Part shown: positions 1 to 6,288 of the stretch, piece by piece
Layout: every line of letters starts with the position of its first letter
Numbering within the stretch: position 1 is the stretch's first letter
The notes under the pieces: generated by a model
Databases searched by the model: none
Told to the model about the DNA's origin: nothing
The model's input: the letters and a program-made list of their open reading frames with translations, nothing else
Translations under genes and position numbers: made by a program
Assembly: GCA_030699205.1 (NCBI GenBank)
Contig: JAUYJY010000029.1
Coordinates: forward strand, 1-25,442
Direction: 5' to 3'
DNA: 25,442 bases
DNA from: Candidatus Pacearchaeota archaeon
Lineage (GTDB): Archaea > Nanobdellota > Nanobdellia > Pacearchaeales > GW2011-AR1

Positions 1-89
1 ATAACATCGGCATTAACAGAAGTTTTGCGACGAAGGAGCAAAATTTGGGAAACCGAAGTGCAACGAGGTTTCCTGTTAATGCCTGTTAT
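1..89. repeat. Foldable attC-like inverted-repeat site
   Basis: The two ends pair: ATAACA (1-6) with TGTTAT (84-89), and GGCATTAACAG (9-19) with CTGTTAATGCC (73-83). Two bases (7-8) on the left arm are left unpaired. Two hairpins lie inside: TTTTGC/GCAAAA (23-28/38-43) and GGAAACC/GGTTTCC (48-54/67-73). Terminal AAC/GTT ends, long imperfect arms and a few extrahelical bases on one arm are hallmarks of integron attC sites, so I call it attC-like. Family membership is inference. The left edge is the window edge, so the site may be incomplete. Confidence 0.55.
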
Positions 90-663
90 GTGCCCCGAAC
101 GGAACGAAGTGGCGTGAGAGTGCAACGTGGTTCGGAGCGAAGCGGAGAAAGTCCGCCGTAGCCCGCCTATTCTATTTTAGTTAAATCTCCATTAAGAATA
201 ATCGGCTTAACAGCTTCAATTTCAGTTTTGCAATAAGGCATTTCGGGAATTGGGTTTAACATAAACACTTTTTGATTAAGAACATGGGCAAAACCGATTT
301 CCATTAAAGTATTTCCACCAACATAATTTTTGATGCCATTCTTATCAAGATTTAAAACAAGAACAGCATCAGCTCCCTGCATCATTCTCCAAAATTCACG
401 AATGGCATCCATATTATATTTTTGGTGGAGTTTGATTTTTTCAATTTCATCATCGGTTTTGCCAATCATTGTTTTATGTAAATCTGTGACAAAAGCATCG
501 TGACCCAATTCCCGAAGTTTTTCTCTAACTTCAATCATTTTGTCAGTAAATTGCATAGAGCCGATTATTCCTATTTTCATAATACTATTGTTAAAATGGA
601 GATTTTTATAAATGTTACTTTTCTGGCGGGCGGAGGCGGATTGCACATAACACCTATTAAGCG
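73..663. mobile_element. Cassette-like unit framed by inverted repeats
   Basis: The right half of the attC-like site (73-93, ending TGTTATGTGC) recurs inverted at 643-663, with about 16 of 21 bases shared. Inside it, a second GC-rich pair, 151-167 (TCCGCC then GCCCGCC) and the inverse at 625-641, hugs a single gene. The stretch 94-166 is rich in GCGAAGC-type motifs and GC-rich, unlike the AT-rich surroundings. One gene plus flanking recombination-like half sites beside a tyrosine recombinase is the layout of an integron gene cassette. An alternative is a non-autonomous transposable unit with terminal inverted repeats. Confidence 0.5.
167..580 (-). CDS. Nucleoside 2-deoxyribosyltransferase-like protein
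   Basis: The 137-residue protein starts with a beta-strand/turn, MKIGIIGSM, then has DAVLVLN (71-77) and GGNTLMEIGFA (88-98). This is the signature of the nucleoside 2-deoxyribosyltransferase-like superfamily; Glu94 is the expected catalytic position. Members cleave or exchange N-glycosidic bonds of nucleosides; the substrate here is unknown. I chose the ATG at 580 because a TATA-like box (TATAAAAAT on the minus strand, 602-610) sits 26 bp upstream. The longer frame up to 685 would run through the inverted repeats. It is the only gene of the cassette-like unit and is transcribed away from the neighbouring recombinase. Similar short proteins are, as I recall, common in candidate-phyla bacteria, so transfer from them is plausible but not shown. 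Confidence 0.75.
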   Translation of the reverse strand: MKIGIIGSMQFTDKMIEVREKLRELGHDAFVTDLHKTMIGKTDDEIEKIKLHQKYNMDAIREFWRMMQGADAVLVLNLDKNGIKNYVGGNTLMEIGFAHVLNQKVFMLNPIPEMPYCKTEIEAVKPIILNGDLTKIE

Positions 664-710
664 AATAACCAACCCCAAAAAACAACCAAATAACACAAAA
701 AGCGAAATAT

Positions 711-719
711 ATTTATAAT
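711..719 (+). promoter_or_regulatory. TATA box of the xerA-topA operon
   Basis: ATTTATAAT is centred about 26 bp before the ATG at 739, matching the leaderless spacing of other genes here. It overlaps a small inverted repeat, TATAAT (714-719) and ATTATA (727-732), with a 7-nt spacer. Confidence 0.55.
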
Positions 720-738
720 TAAAAGCATTATATTTCTT

Positions 739-1548
739 ATGAATAGCTCCCTTCAGAAGCCGTTTTTTCATGAAAAGCAAAAACTCATTGATAAGCTAAT
801 CGAGGAAATAAAACTAAGAAAATACTCCTCTGAAACTGAAAAATCATATATAAACACAATAAAAAATTATCTCTCAACGAGGAAAACTCCAAGAGAATAT
901 CTCTTGTCTTATTCCCACAAAACAAAATCAACTATGAGGGGAGTATATTTTGCCTTGAAATTCTTTCATGAAAACGTTTTAAATGAGAAATTCACGGAAA
1001 AAATACCTCTTGCAAAAAATAGCTTAAAATTGCCAATTGTTTTGAATAAAGAAGAAGTCAATAGCATTATTAATTCGTCAAAAAACACAAAACATAGATT
1101 AGTTTTAATGTTTCTATATTATGCTGGCTTGCGTTTGGATGAAGTCAGAAACTTAAATTGGGATGATTTAGATTTTGAAAGAAAATTAATACATATAAAG
1201 AAAGCAAAGGGGGATAAAGAAAGAGTTGTCTTCTTACATGATAATATAATAAATTTCATAAATAATAACGGAAAAGGAGACAATGGATTAATTTTTATTT
1301 CAGAAAGAGGAAATAAGTATCATAAAAGAACAATACAATATATCTTAAAAAACGCTTCTCGAATAGCTCAAATTAGTAAAAAAGCAACCCCGCATACTTT
1401 AAGACATAGCTTTGCAACGCACCTGTTAGAAGCAGGTGCAGACATAAGATACATTCAAAAACTTTTAGGGCATAAAAACTTGCAAACCACTCAAATATAC
1501 ACACATGTAGCAAACAAAGATATAAAAAACCTCTCAAAACTACTTTAA
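739..1548 (+). CDS. xerA: Tyrosine recombinase, archaeal XerA-like
   Basis: The 269-residue protein has an N-terminal SAM-like core-binding domain (about 12-90) and a C-terminal catalytic domain. All active-site residues are visible: Arg132 (GLRLDE), Lys157 (AKGDKER), His219 and Arg222 (HTLRHSF), His245 (LLGHKN) and the nucleophile Tyr254 (IYTHV). Length and compactness fit archaeal XerA, which resolves chromosome dimers at dif without FtsK-dependent XerD pairing. Between the lysine hairpin and HTLRH there is only about 60 residues, so the extra alpha-helical insertion that defines integron integrases (IntI) is absent. It is followed after one base by topA, implying one transcript and translational coupling. 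The cassette-like unit upstream reads divergently, an integron-like geometry. XerA may be a housekeeping enzyme, a cassette recombinase, or both. Confidence 0.85.
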   Translation: MNSSLQKPFFHEKQKLIDKLIEEIKLRKYSSETEKSYINTIKNYLSTRKTPREYLLSYSHKTKSTMRGVYFALKFFHENVLNEKFTEKIPLAKNSLKLPIVLNKEEVNSIINSSKNTKHRLVLMFLYYAGLRLDEVRNLNWDDLDFERKLIHIKKAKGDKERVVFLHDNIINFINNNGKGDNGLIFISERGNKYHKRTIQYILKNASRIAQISKKATPHTLRHSFATHLLEAGADIRYIQKLLGHKNLQTTQIYTHVANKDIKNLSKLL

Positions 1549-1549
1549 A

Positions 1550-3778
1550 ATGCCAGTAGAATCATTCATACCTTTAAGTAAATCAAAACTAACAGTTGAA
1601 AAACCAGTAAAAGAAAAACCCAAATCAAAAGACCTGATAAAAATAGAGAAACCTGGGAGAGTTGTTCCAGAATCTGAAAAAGAAGAACAAAACATAAAGA
1701 AACGAAAAACAAAAAGGGAAACGACAGATACTATTAAATTTTCAAACCCCAAAAGAGATTCAATCCTGATAGTAACCGAAAAACCACAAGCCGCAATTAA
1801 AATTGCGGAGGCATTAGGAAATCCAAGAAAATACACAGAAAACAACGTTTCATACTATGAATTATTAAAAGATAATAAAAAGATAATAGTTGCTTCTGCA
1901 GTCGGGCATTTATTTAATTTAACATATTCAAAAGGTCAAACTGGATTTCCTATTTTTAATCTTGAGTGGGTTCCATCATACCAAGGAAAGCGTGCAGGTT
2001 TTACAAAAAATTATTATAATCTTCTAAAAAAATTAAGCAGAAGAGCAAAAGAGGTTATCATAAGCACAGACTATGATATTGAAGGAGAGGTCATTGGCTG
2101 GAATGTCTTGCGCTTTATATGTAAAAAAGATAGCGCAAAAAGAATGAAATATTCAACACTAACAAAACCAGAATTGCTAAAAGCATATGAAAATCCAATG
2201 CCCGAATTAGATTGGGGACAGGCATATGCTGGAGAAACAAGGCATAAAATAGACTGGCTTTACGGCATTAATTTATCAAGAGCATTAATGTCTGCAATTA
2301 AAACCTCTGGAAGTTTTAAAATACTTTCAATTGGAAGAGTCCAAGGCCCAGCACTAAAAATAATAGTAGACAGAGAAAGAGAAATACAAGACTTTAAACC
2401 AGAACCATATTGGCAAGTTTTAGCACATACAAATAATCTGGTTTTAAAACACCCCAAAGACATTTTTGATAAAGAAGAACTAAAAGAATTTGAAGGAATA
2501 GAAGAAGGAATTGCGGAAACAATTGAAAAAGAAGAGTTTCTTTCCCCCCCACACCCATTTGATTTAACTTCGCTTCAAAGAGAAGCTCATGCACACCACA
2601 GGATTTCTCCATCAAATACTCTGAAAATTGCACAATCGCTTTACTTAGATGGAATAATCTCATATCCAAGAACTTCTTCTCAAAAAATACCTAAAGAAAT
2701 AGAGCCATTAAAAATACTTGAAAAACTTGAAAAGAAATTTCCCGAAGCAAAATTAGCCACAAGAAAAAATCCGGTTGAGGGAAAAAAATCGGACCCAGCA
2801 CACCCTTCAATATATCCAACGGGAGAATTTAAAACTCTAAGAGACGACGAACAAAAACTTTACAATTTAATTGTAAGAAGATTCATTTCTTGTTTTATGC
2901 CCGATGCAAAAACTGCAAACAAGAAAATAACTCTTACTGCCTCAAATCCACTATCTCCAAATATATCAGACAAAAAGTTTACTGCTTCAGGACTCCAAAT
3001 CTTAGAAAAATCATGGCTTGCAGTATATCCAGTAAAATTAGAAGAACATTCATTGCCCAACCTGTCTGGAAAAGTAAAAATAGACCGATTATCCTTTCCA
3101 GAGAAAGAAACACAGCCACCCAAGAGGTATACTCCAGCATCCTTAATTACACTGCTTGAAAAAAAGAATCTTGGAACAAAAGCAACAAGGTCATCCATAG
3201 TTGACACTTTATTTGATCGTGGATATTTAGACGGAAAAAGCATTGAGCCAACACCATTAGGTAAAAAATTAATAGATTCTCTTGAGAAATACTCCCCAAT
3301 AATTATTGATGAAAATCTCACACGCTCTCTCGAACAAAAAATGGAAGAAATACAAAAATCCAAAGGCAATTTAGAAGAAAAAGAAAACCAAATAATAGAG
3401 AGCGTAAAACAACTTATCACAGATATTTCAAAAGAATTCAAAGTAAATGAAATTAATATTGGAAAAAACCTATCTGAAGGAATAATTGATTTAAGAGAAA
3501 TACAAAGAGAAAATTCCACATTAATGCCTTGTCCAACCTGCAAATCAGGTTCCTTGCAAATTCGCTACGCAAAAAAACTAAGAAGATATTTTGTAGGTTG
3601 TTCTGCATATCCGAAATGTACTACCACCTTCAGCCTGCCCCCCAACTCCCTAATAAAGAAAACCGACAAACTGAATGAAGAAGGTCTTCCAATTCTACAA
3701 GCTCTAAGAAAAGGAAAAAGACCTTGGGAATTTGTATTTGATCCAAATTGGAAGGAAAAACAAGAAAATAAAAAATAA
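1550..3778 (+). CDS. topA: DNA topoisomerase I (type IA)
   Basis: This 742-residue enzyme relaxes negatively supercoiled DNA through a transient 5'-phosphotyrosine break. After a charged, probably disordered extension (1-68) comes the TOPRIM domain: Glu77 in VTEKPQ and the acidic motif DYDIEGE (174-180). The catalytic tyrosine is Tyr372 in GIISYPRTSS. A single C-terminal zinc-ribbon-like module carries Cys661, 664, 684 and 690. The size and lone zinc finger fit archaeal TopA/topo III. There is no helicase domain, so it is not reverse gyrase, which points away from hyperthermophily. The ATG lies one base after the xerA stop codon, so both are probably co-expressed, and a shared role in chromosome topology or segregation is reasonable. 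Confidence 0.95.
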   Translation: MPVESFIPLSKSKLTVEKPVKEKPKSKDLIKIEKPGRVVPESEKEEQNIKKRKTKRETTDTIKFSNPKRDSILIVTEKPQAAIKIAEALGNPRKYTENNVSYYELLKDNKKIIVASAVGHLFNLTYSKGQTGFPIFNLEWVPSYQGKRAGFTKNYYNLLKKLSRRAKEVIISTDYDIEGEVIGWNVLRFICKKDSAKRMKYSTLTKPELLKAYENPMPELDWGQAYAGETRHKIDWLYGINLSRALMSAIKTSGSFKILSIGRVQGPALKIIVDREREIQDFKPEPYWQVLAHTNNLVLKHPKDIFDKEELKEFEGIEEGIAETIEKEEFLSPPHPFDLTSLQREAHAHHRISPSNTLKIAQSLYLDGIISYPRTSSQKIPKEIEPLKILEKLEKKFPEAKLATRKNPVEGKKSDPAHPSIYPTGEFKTLRDDEQKLYNLIVRRFISCFMPDAKTANKKITLTASNPLSPNISDKKFTASGLQILEKSWLAVYPVKLEEHSLPNLSGKVKIDRLSFPEKETQPPKRYTPASLITLLEKKNLGTKATRSSIVDTLFDRGYLDGKSIEPTPLGKKLIDSLEKYSPIIIDENLTRSLEQKMEEIQKSKGNLEEKENQIIESVKQLITDISKEFKVNEINIGKNLSEGIIDLREIQRENSTLMPCPTCKSGSLQIRYAKKLRRYFVGCSAYPKCTTTFSLPPNSLIKKTDKLNEEGLPILQALRKGKRPWEFVFDPNWKEKQENKK

Positions 3779-3804
3779 TTTCATCCCTCCACCTAAGAAT
3801 CATA

Positions 3805-4149
3805 ATGGTAAATGTAGATATAATAAAAATCCATACAGAAGAAAACTTTATTATTATAGGGAGAATATATAGTTAGGGTTTACAGCAAAATAAAATATGG
3901 TAATAGCATTAAAGAATCGTATTTGCCATTCCCATCTAGTCAAGGCATAACTATACGGAAATTAAATGCCTTGCCCATATTGAAAAAATTAGAAATTTCT
4001 TGTCACAACAGAATTGATAAACTACCCAAAAACAAGAGATTTTATTAAAAAGAAAAGATAAAGAGTTTGAAACTAGGGAGCAATCAAACAGGCTCAGAAA
4101 AACGACTAATCACCAATTTTATATTCTCCCAAATATCTTAAGCAAATAG
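3805..4149 (+). pseudogene. Probable decayed gene, family unknown
   Basis: Three successive open stretches in different frames follow one another here. A 23-codon start (MVNVDIIKIHTEEN...) ends at a TAG. It overlaps a stretch of about 60 codons without a start (IKESYLPFPSSQG ... NRIDKLPKNKRFY). That in turn overlaps a stretch of about 42 codons (KDKEFETREQSNRLRKTTN ...) ending at 4149. The amino-acid composition looks protein-like but no single frame is intact, which suggests a gene broken by at least two frameshifts. I do not recognise the family. It sits just before the tRNA-Leu gene with its duplicated 3' end. The rest of the roughly 480-bp gap (3779-4257) shows no gene. Confidence 0.35.
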
Positions 4150-4224
4150 TAAGGTAATAAGTGTTTTCATAATAATTCCTATCCACCTTACTTGCAAAAA
4201 TTGGCTTTTGTATTTTAGAAGAAG

Positions 4225-4234
4225 ATTTTTAAAG
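4225..4234 (+). promoter_or_regulatory. TATA box for tRNA-Leu
   Basis: ATTTTTAAAG is centred about 28 bp before the first base of the tRNA at 4258. It lies inside an inverted repeat (TAGAAG... / ...CTTCTA, 4217-4251). Confidence 0.5.
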
Positions 4235-4257
4235 TAGTTTTAATCTTCTATTTCTAA

Positions 4258-4384
4258 GCGGGGATTCCGGAGTGGTCAAACGGGCAGGACTTAAGAAGTC
4301 TGTCTTTCACTAGAAAGATTTAAGTTAGGATTGAGAAATCCTGTGTGCTTAGTGCCTTCGTAGGTTCGAATCCTACTCCCCGCA
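4258..4384 (+). tRNA. tRNA-Leu (anticodon UAA) with 42-nt intron
   Basis: The acceptor stem is GCGGGGA (4258-4264) with TCCCCGC (4377-4383) and discriminator A at 4384; CCA is not encoded. The D arm is CCG/CGG. The anticodon stem is CAGGA (4285-4289) with TCCTG (4339-4343), the loop reads CTTAAG-A, and the anticodon TAA is 4292-4294. The two stem halves are separated by an intron at the canonical archaeal position 37/38 (4296-4337), expected to be removed by the tRNA-splicing endonuclease at a bulge-helix-bulge. I did not verify that fold fully. A long variable arm (about 4344-4358) fits Leu. The T arm is GTAGG/CCTAC with TTCGAAT. The 3' end is repeated downstream. Confidence 0.93.
4296..4337 (+). 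other. Intron of tRNA-Leu
   Basis: These 42 nt separate G37 from A38. Removing them restores a 7-nt anticodon loop and a perfect 5-bp anticodon stem (CAGGA/TCCTG). The intron contains TCTTTC and GAAAGA segments able to pair. Confidence 0.85.
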
Positions 4385-4388
4385 TTTT
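4368..4388 (+). repeat. tRNA-Leu 3'-end direct repeat, copy 1 (att-like)
   Basis: This 21-bp sequence starts GAATCCTACT and ends CCGCATTTT. It covers the 3' half of the T arm, the acceptor strand and four bases beyond, and recurs exactly at 4507-4527. Duplicated tRNA 3' ends are the footprints of tyrosine-recombinase integration into tRNA genes. Confidence 0.75.
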
Positions 4389-4499
4389 CAGTATTGCCTT
4401 GCAATACTGCAGGGCTATTTTGCGCGAGAGCAAAAAAGAATTACAATGTAATTCCATTAATAGTTTTTGAACTCATAGAAACTTTTTTCTAAAAAGTTT
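4389..4499. repeat. Array of four small hairpins
   Basis: Between the two tRNA-end repeats lie four consecutive inverted repeats: CAGTATTGC/GCAATACTG (4389-4409), TTTTGC/GCAAAA (4418-4435), GAATTACA/TGTAATTC (4438-4454) and AAACTTTTT/AAAAAGTTT (4479-4499). No ORF is present. It could be a structured RNA read through from the tRNA promoter, a recombination site, or the remains of an excised element. Confidence 0.65.
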
Positions 4500-4506
4500 G
4501 TATTTT

Positions 4507-4527
4507 GAATCCTACTCCCCGCATTTT
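4507..4527 (+). repeat. tRNA-Leu 3'-end direct repeat, copy 2 (att-like)
   Basis: This is an exact 21-bp copy of 4368-4388, followed by TTTTTTC-like sequence. No tRNA 5' half precedes it, so it is a tRNA-end fragment, not a second tRNA gene. Confidence 0.75.
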
Positions 4528-4613
4528 TTCAAACCAGAAATTTATTCCCATTTTTTACAATAATTTTTTGTATTATCCTAAATCTTTATAACCTTTAGCT
4601 AACTCCAACTTAC

Positions 4614-4751
4614 ATGGAAAAAGAAACTATAACAATACCCGTAAAAGAATACAGAGAACTGCAAAAATACAGGCAGATAGACAAAGAATTATTGACAGAC
4701 ATAGCCACGGGCATAAAGGACATTCTCAATGGAAACATAGAAGAAGTTTAA
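4614..4751 (+). CDS. Small antitoxin-like protein (45 aa)
   Basis: The reading frame encodes MEKETITIPVKEYREL... ending ILNGNIEEV. An N-terminal beta-strand (TITIPVKEY) followed by helices and a short C-terminal ILxGxxxEV tail resembles small archaeal antitoxins of RelB/PHD-like type that begin with ITIPxxEYxxL. This is similarity by eye only. A TATA-like CTTTATAAC (4584-4592) is centred 26 bp before the ATG, so it is probably leaderless. No toxin gene follows on the same strand, so it would be an orphan. Its stop codon overlaps the stop of the convergent small gene on the minus strand. Confidence 0.6.
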   Translation: MEKETITIPVKEYRELQKYRQIDKELLTDIATGIKDILNGNIEEV

Positions 4752-4943
4752 ATCTTGCCTAATAAGTCTTTTAGCTCATCTCTGTAAACATCTAAATTGG
4801 CTTTTATTAAATCAATCTCGCGCTGTTGTGCCTTTTTATCTGTAATTTTTTATCGACGATGAGAAAATTGACAGCTCAATGAGTTTTTTAGATATTTTAA
4901 TAACTATTAAAAATAAAATAATTTCTATCGGTGAGAAAGGCAT
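4748..4943 (-). pseudogene. Small membrane/coiled-coil gene, probably frameshifted
   Basis: From the ATG at 4943, a 35-codon frame encodes a hydrophobic segment (IEIILFLIVIKIS) and then stops. An overlapping frame, offset by one base, continues as ITDKKAQQREIDLIKAN to RDELKDLLGKI and ends at 4748. The switch falls at a run of six T on the plus strand (4846-4851), so one extra base there would split an original protein of about 64 residues with one membrane helix and a charged helical tail. A TATA-like AATTTAT (4961-4967) lies at a fitting distance. It could be a real mutation, a homopolymer sequencing error, or an intact 35-aa peptide. Function unknown. Confidence 0.4.
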
Positions 4944-5051
4944 TTTGTTATTCCTAAATTAATTTATCCATGCAACCTTCCACGACGATGCTTTATACTT
5001 ACCTTTTAGGCGGTTAGGGTATGTTACCACTTTAATATAAGAAAACGAAAG

Positions 5052-5060
5052 ATTTATAAA
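5052..5060 (+). promoter_or_regulatory. TATA box of the surface-protein gene
   Basis: ATTTATAAA is centred 26 bp before the ATG at 5082, predicting a leaderless transcript. Confidence 0.6.
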
Positions 5061-5081
5061 GGCTGATTTTCTATATACATT

Positions 5082-5660
5082 ATGAATATAGGAAAAATTG
5101 CGACAATCTTTGTAATGCTTGCATTATTTAGTACGTTTGTTTTAGCTCAAGTAGCAACAGAGGATAGTCAACCTGCAATCTCAAGCACAACCCCAAATAG
5201 TCTAGTTACGTCACCTACAATCTCAAGCACAAGCCAAAACACATTAACTACATCAACAGGACAAGGTCCTCAACCTACCACAACTTTACCATCAAATGAA
5301 ATAGAGTCAAATGACGTTGATCCAGGACAAGGTCCTCAACCTACCACAACCCCTAACACTCCACAAGGAAATGGTGGAAATGGTGGAAACGGAGGCGGGT
5401 CTTCTAGTTCCAATGATGATGATAACGGATTACCTCCAAGTGGAAATGCTGGTTCAAATCTAGTTCCTCTTGCAGACACTAATCTCGGAAATGAAATACA
5501 GGCTGAACAAAGAAGTTCTGGATTTTTATCAGGAATAACAGGTGCAGTTGTTGGAGTATTTGGAGAATCTGGAACACTTGGAATAGGAATATTTTTAATA
5601 GTTCTTGGTGGTGTTGGATTATTGGTTTACAACAGAACGCCTGTTAAAGTTAAAAAGTAA
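5082..5660 (+). CDS. Secreted, membrane-anchored low-complexity surface protein
   Basis: The 192-residue protein has a signal peptide (about 1-22, ending VLAQV), then a Ser/Thr/Pro-rich linker (about 25-95) containing the nonamer GQGPQPTTT twice, a Gly/Asn/Asp spacer (about 96-118), and near the C terminus GFLSGITGAVVGVFG followed by a transmembrane helix (about 163-183) and a basic tail PVKVKK. This is the plan of an extracellular stalk anchored by a C-terminal helix, with the linker probably O-glycosylated. The ITGAVVG segment before the anchor is a motif I associate with DPANN surface proteins. There is no recognisable catalytic domain. It is a single gene with its own TATA box. Confidence 0.75.
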   Translation: MNIGKIATIFVMLALFSTFVLAQVATEDSQPAISSTTPNSLVTSPTISSTSQNTLTTSTGQGPQPTTTLPSNEIESNDVDPGQGPQPTTTPNTPQGNGGNGGNGGGSSSSNDDDNGLPPSGNAGSNLVPLADTNLGNEIQAEQRSSGFLSGITGAVVGVFGESGTLGIGIFLIVLGGVGLLVYNRTPVKVKK

Positions 5661-5822
5661 TTAAATTGTGTCATCTATATTTTCTAATATTTCATCAACT
5701 TTTTCAGTAACTTTTTGTATTATTTGTTCCTCTGAAGCTCTCGGATTTTCCGAATAATATTTAGTTGCTCTTGCGGCTCCTGCAATTACAGCCATTTTCA
5801 ATTTATTTTTTTCATCATCCAT
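5661..5822 (-). CDS. Small helical protein, 53 aa, unknown function
   Basis: The protein reads MDDEKNKLKMAVIAGAARAT, then KYYSENPRASEEQIIQKVTE and an acidic tail ending DDTI. A central AGAARATKY motif followed by ENPxASEEEI-like helices resembles a short conserved protein common in DPANN genomes; this is recollection, not a search. A TATA-like ATTTAAAT (5847-5854) lies about 28 bp upstream of the ATG on the minus strand. The stop codon abuts the convergent surface-protein gene with no gap. Confidence 0.7.
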   Translation of the reverse strand: MDDEKNKLKMAVIAGAARATKYYSENPRASEEQIIQKVTEKVDEILENIDDTI

Positions 5823-6174
5823 ATTTTCTATTTGATAAAATAGATTATTTAAATATGTGTATGAATTGCGTTGAGTTTCAAACTATAGTCTAAGACATTT
5901 ATAATTGAAAGGTATTTGTCTTAGACTATTAGCGGAAGAACAAAAAAATGTTCAAAATATTTTGTCTTCTGCTATACTTTATTATTTTTATCTTGAACTA
6001 TCTACAAGAAAGACTGCGAAAGAAATGATATTTTGACAAATAATAGAAAGTTAAATTAATAATTGAAAATGAGATTCAAAATTAAATCAAATCCCATTAC
6101 TTATCTATCTCTCAGCTAATTTTTCAAAATCATTAATACATCACGATTTCTAAGGAACCCACACTAACTCAAAA
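5823..6174. other. Intergenic region holding repeat copy 1
   Basis: Apart from the promoter of the 53-aa gene (about 5847-5854) and the 93-bp repeat at 5884-5976, I see no gene. Short open fragments around 5985-6060 and, on the minus strand, around 6110-6150 have protein-like ends but no starts. They may be gene remnants. Confidence 0.5.
5884..5976 (+). repeat. 93-bp two-hairpin repeat, copy 1
   Basis: It starts TATAGTCTAAGACA and ends TCTTCTGCTATA. Hairpin 1 pairs ATAGTCTAAGACA with TGTCTTAGACTAT. Hairpin 2 pairs AGCGGAAGA with TCTTCTGCT around a nested GAACA/TGTTC. The two ends form imperfect 14-bp terminal inverted repeats (TATAGnnnAAGACA). It differs from copy 2 at one base. Confidence 0.9.
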
Positions 6175-6246
6175 AGCCTCTGGAGGGATTTGAACCCCCG
6201 ACCCTTTGCTTACGAAGCAAATGCTCTACCGCTGAGCTACAGAGGC
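6175..6246 (-). tRNA. tRNA-Thr (anticodon CGU)
   Basis: On the minus strand the gene reads GCCTCTG (acceptor), GCTC...GAGC D arm, anticodon stem TTTGC/GCAAA with loop TTCGTAA, and T arm GGGGG/CCCTC with TTCAAAT, closing with CAGAGGC. The anticodon CGT is the complement of 6212-6214. Discriminator U73 (6175) fits archaeal tRNA-Thr. CCA is not encoded and a T-run follows as a likely terminator. No intron is seen. It diverges from the gene at 6289 across 42 bp; a minus-strand TTATAAAA (6277-6284) may be its TATA box. Confidence 0.93.
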
Positions 6247-6258
6247 AGTAATCACAAG

Positions 6259-6268
6259 AAATAAAAAG
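6259..6268 (+). promoter_or_regulatory. TATA box of the 6289-argS operon
   Basis: AAATAAAAAG is centred about 26 bp before the ATG at 6289. It lies in the short gap shared with the divergent tRNA-Thr. Confidence 0.5.
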
Positions 6269-6288
6269 AGGCAGGTTTTATAAAACAT

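Noticed and set aside
141..160. RNase P RNA-like GAAAGTCCGCC
   Set aside because: The short match to the conserved GAAAGTCC element stands alone; the region is part of GC-rich inverted repeats and no RNase P fold or length is present.
581..685. Longer start of the deoxyribosyltransferase-like gene at 685
   Set aside because: It would translate the inverted repeats and ignore the TATA box 26 bp before the ATG at 580.
739..1548. Integron integrase IntI proper
   Set aside because: The helical insertion before HTLRH that defines IntI is missing and the length fits XerA, so I call it XerA-like and keep the integron idea only as a hypothesis.
2860..3543. Minus-strand 227-aa ORF inside topA
   Set aside because: It is the reverse-strand shadow of the conserved topoisomerase sequence with no recognisable motifs.
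4507..4527. Second tRNA-Leu gene
   Set aside because: Only the last part of the T arm and acceptor strand is repeated; there is no 5' half.
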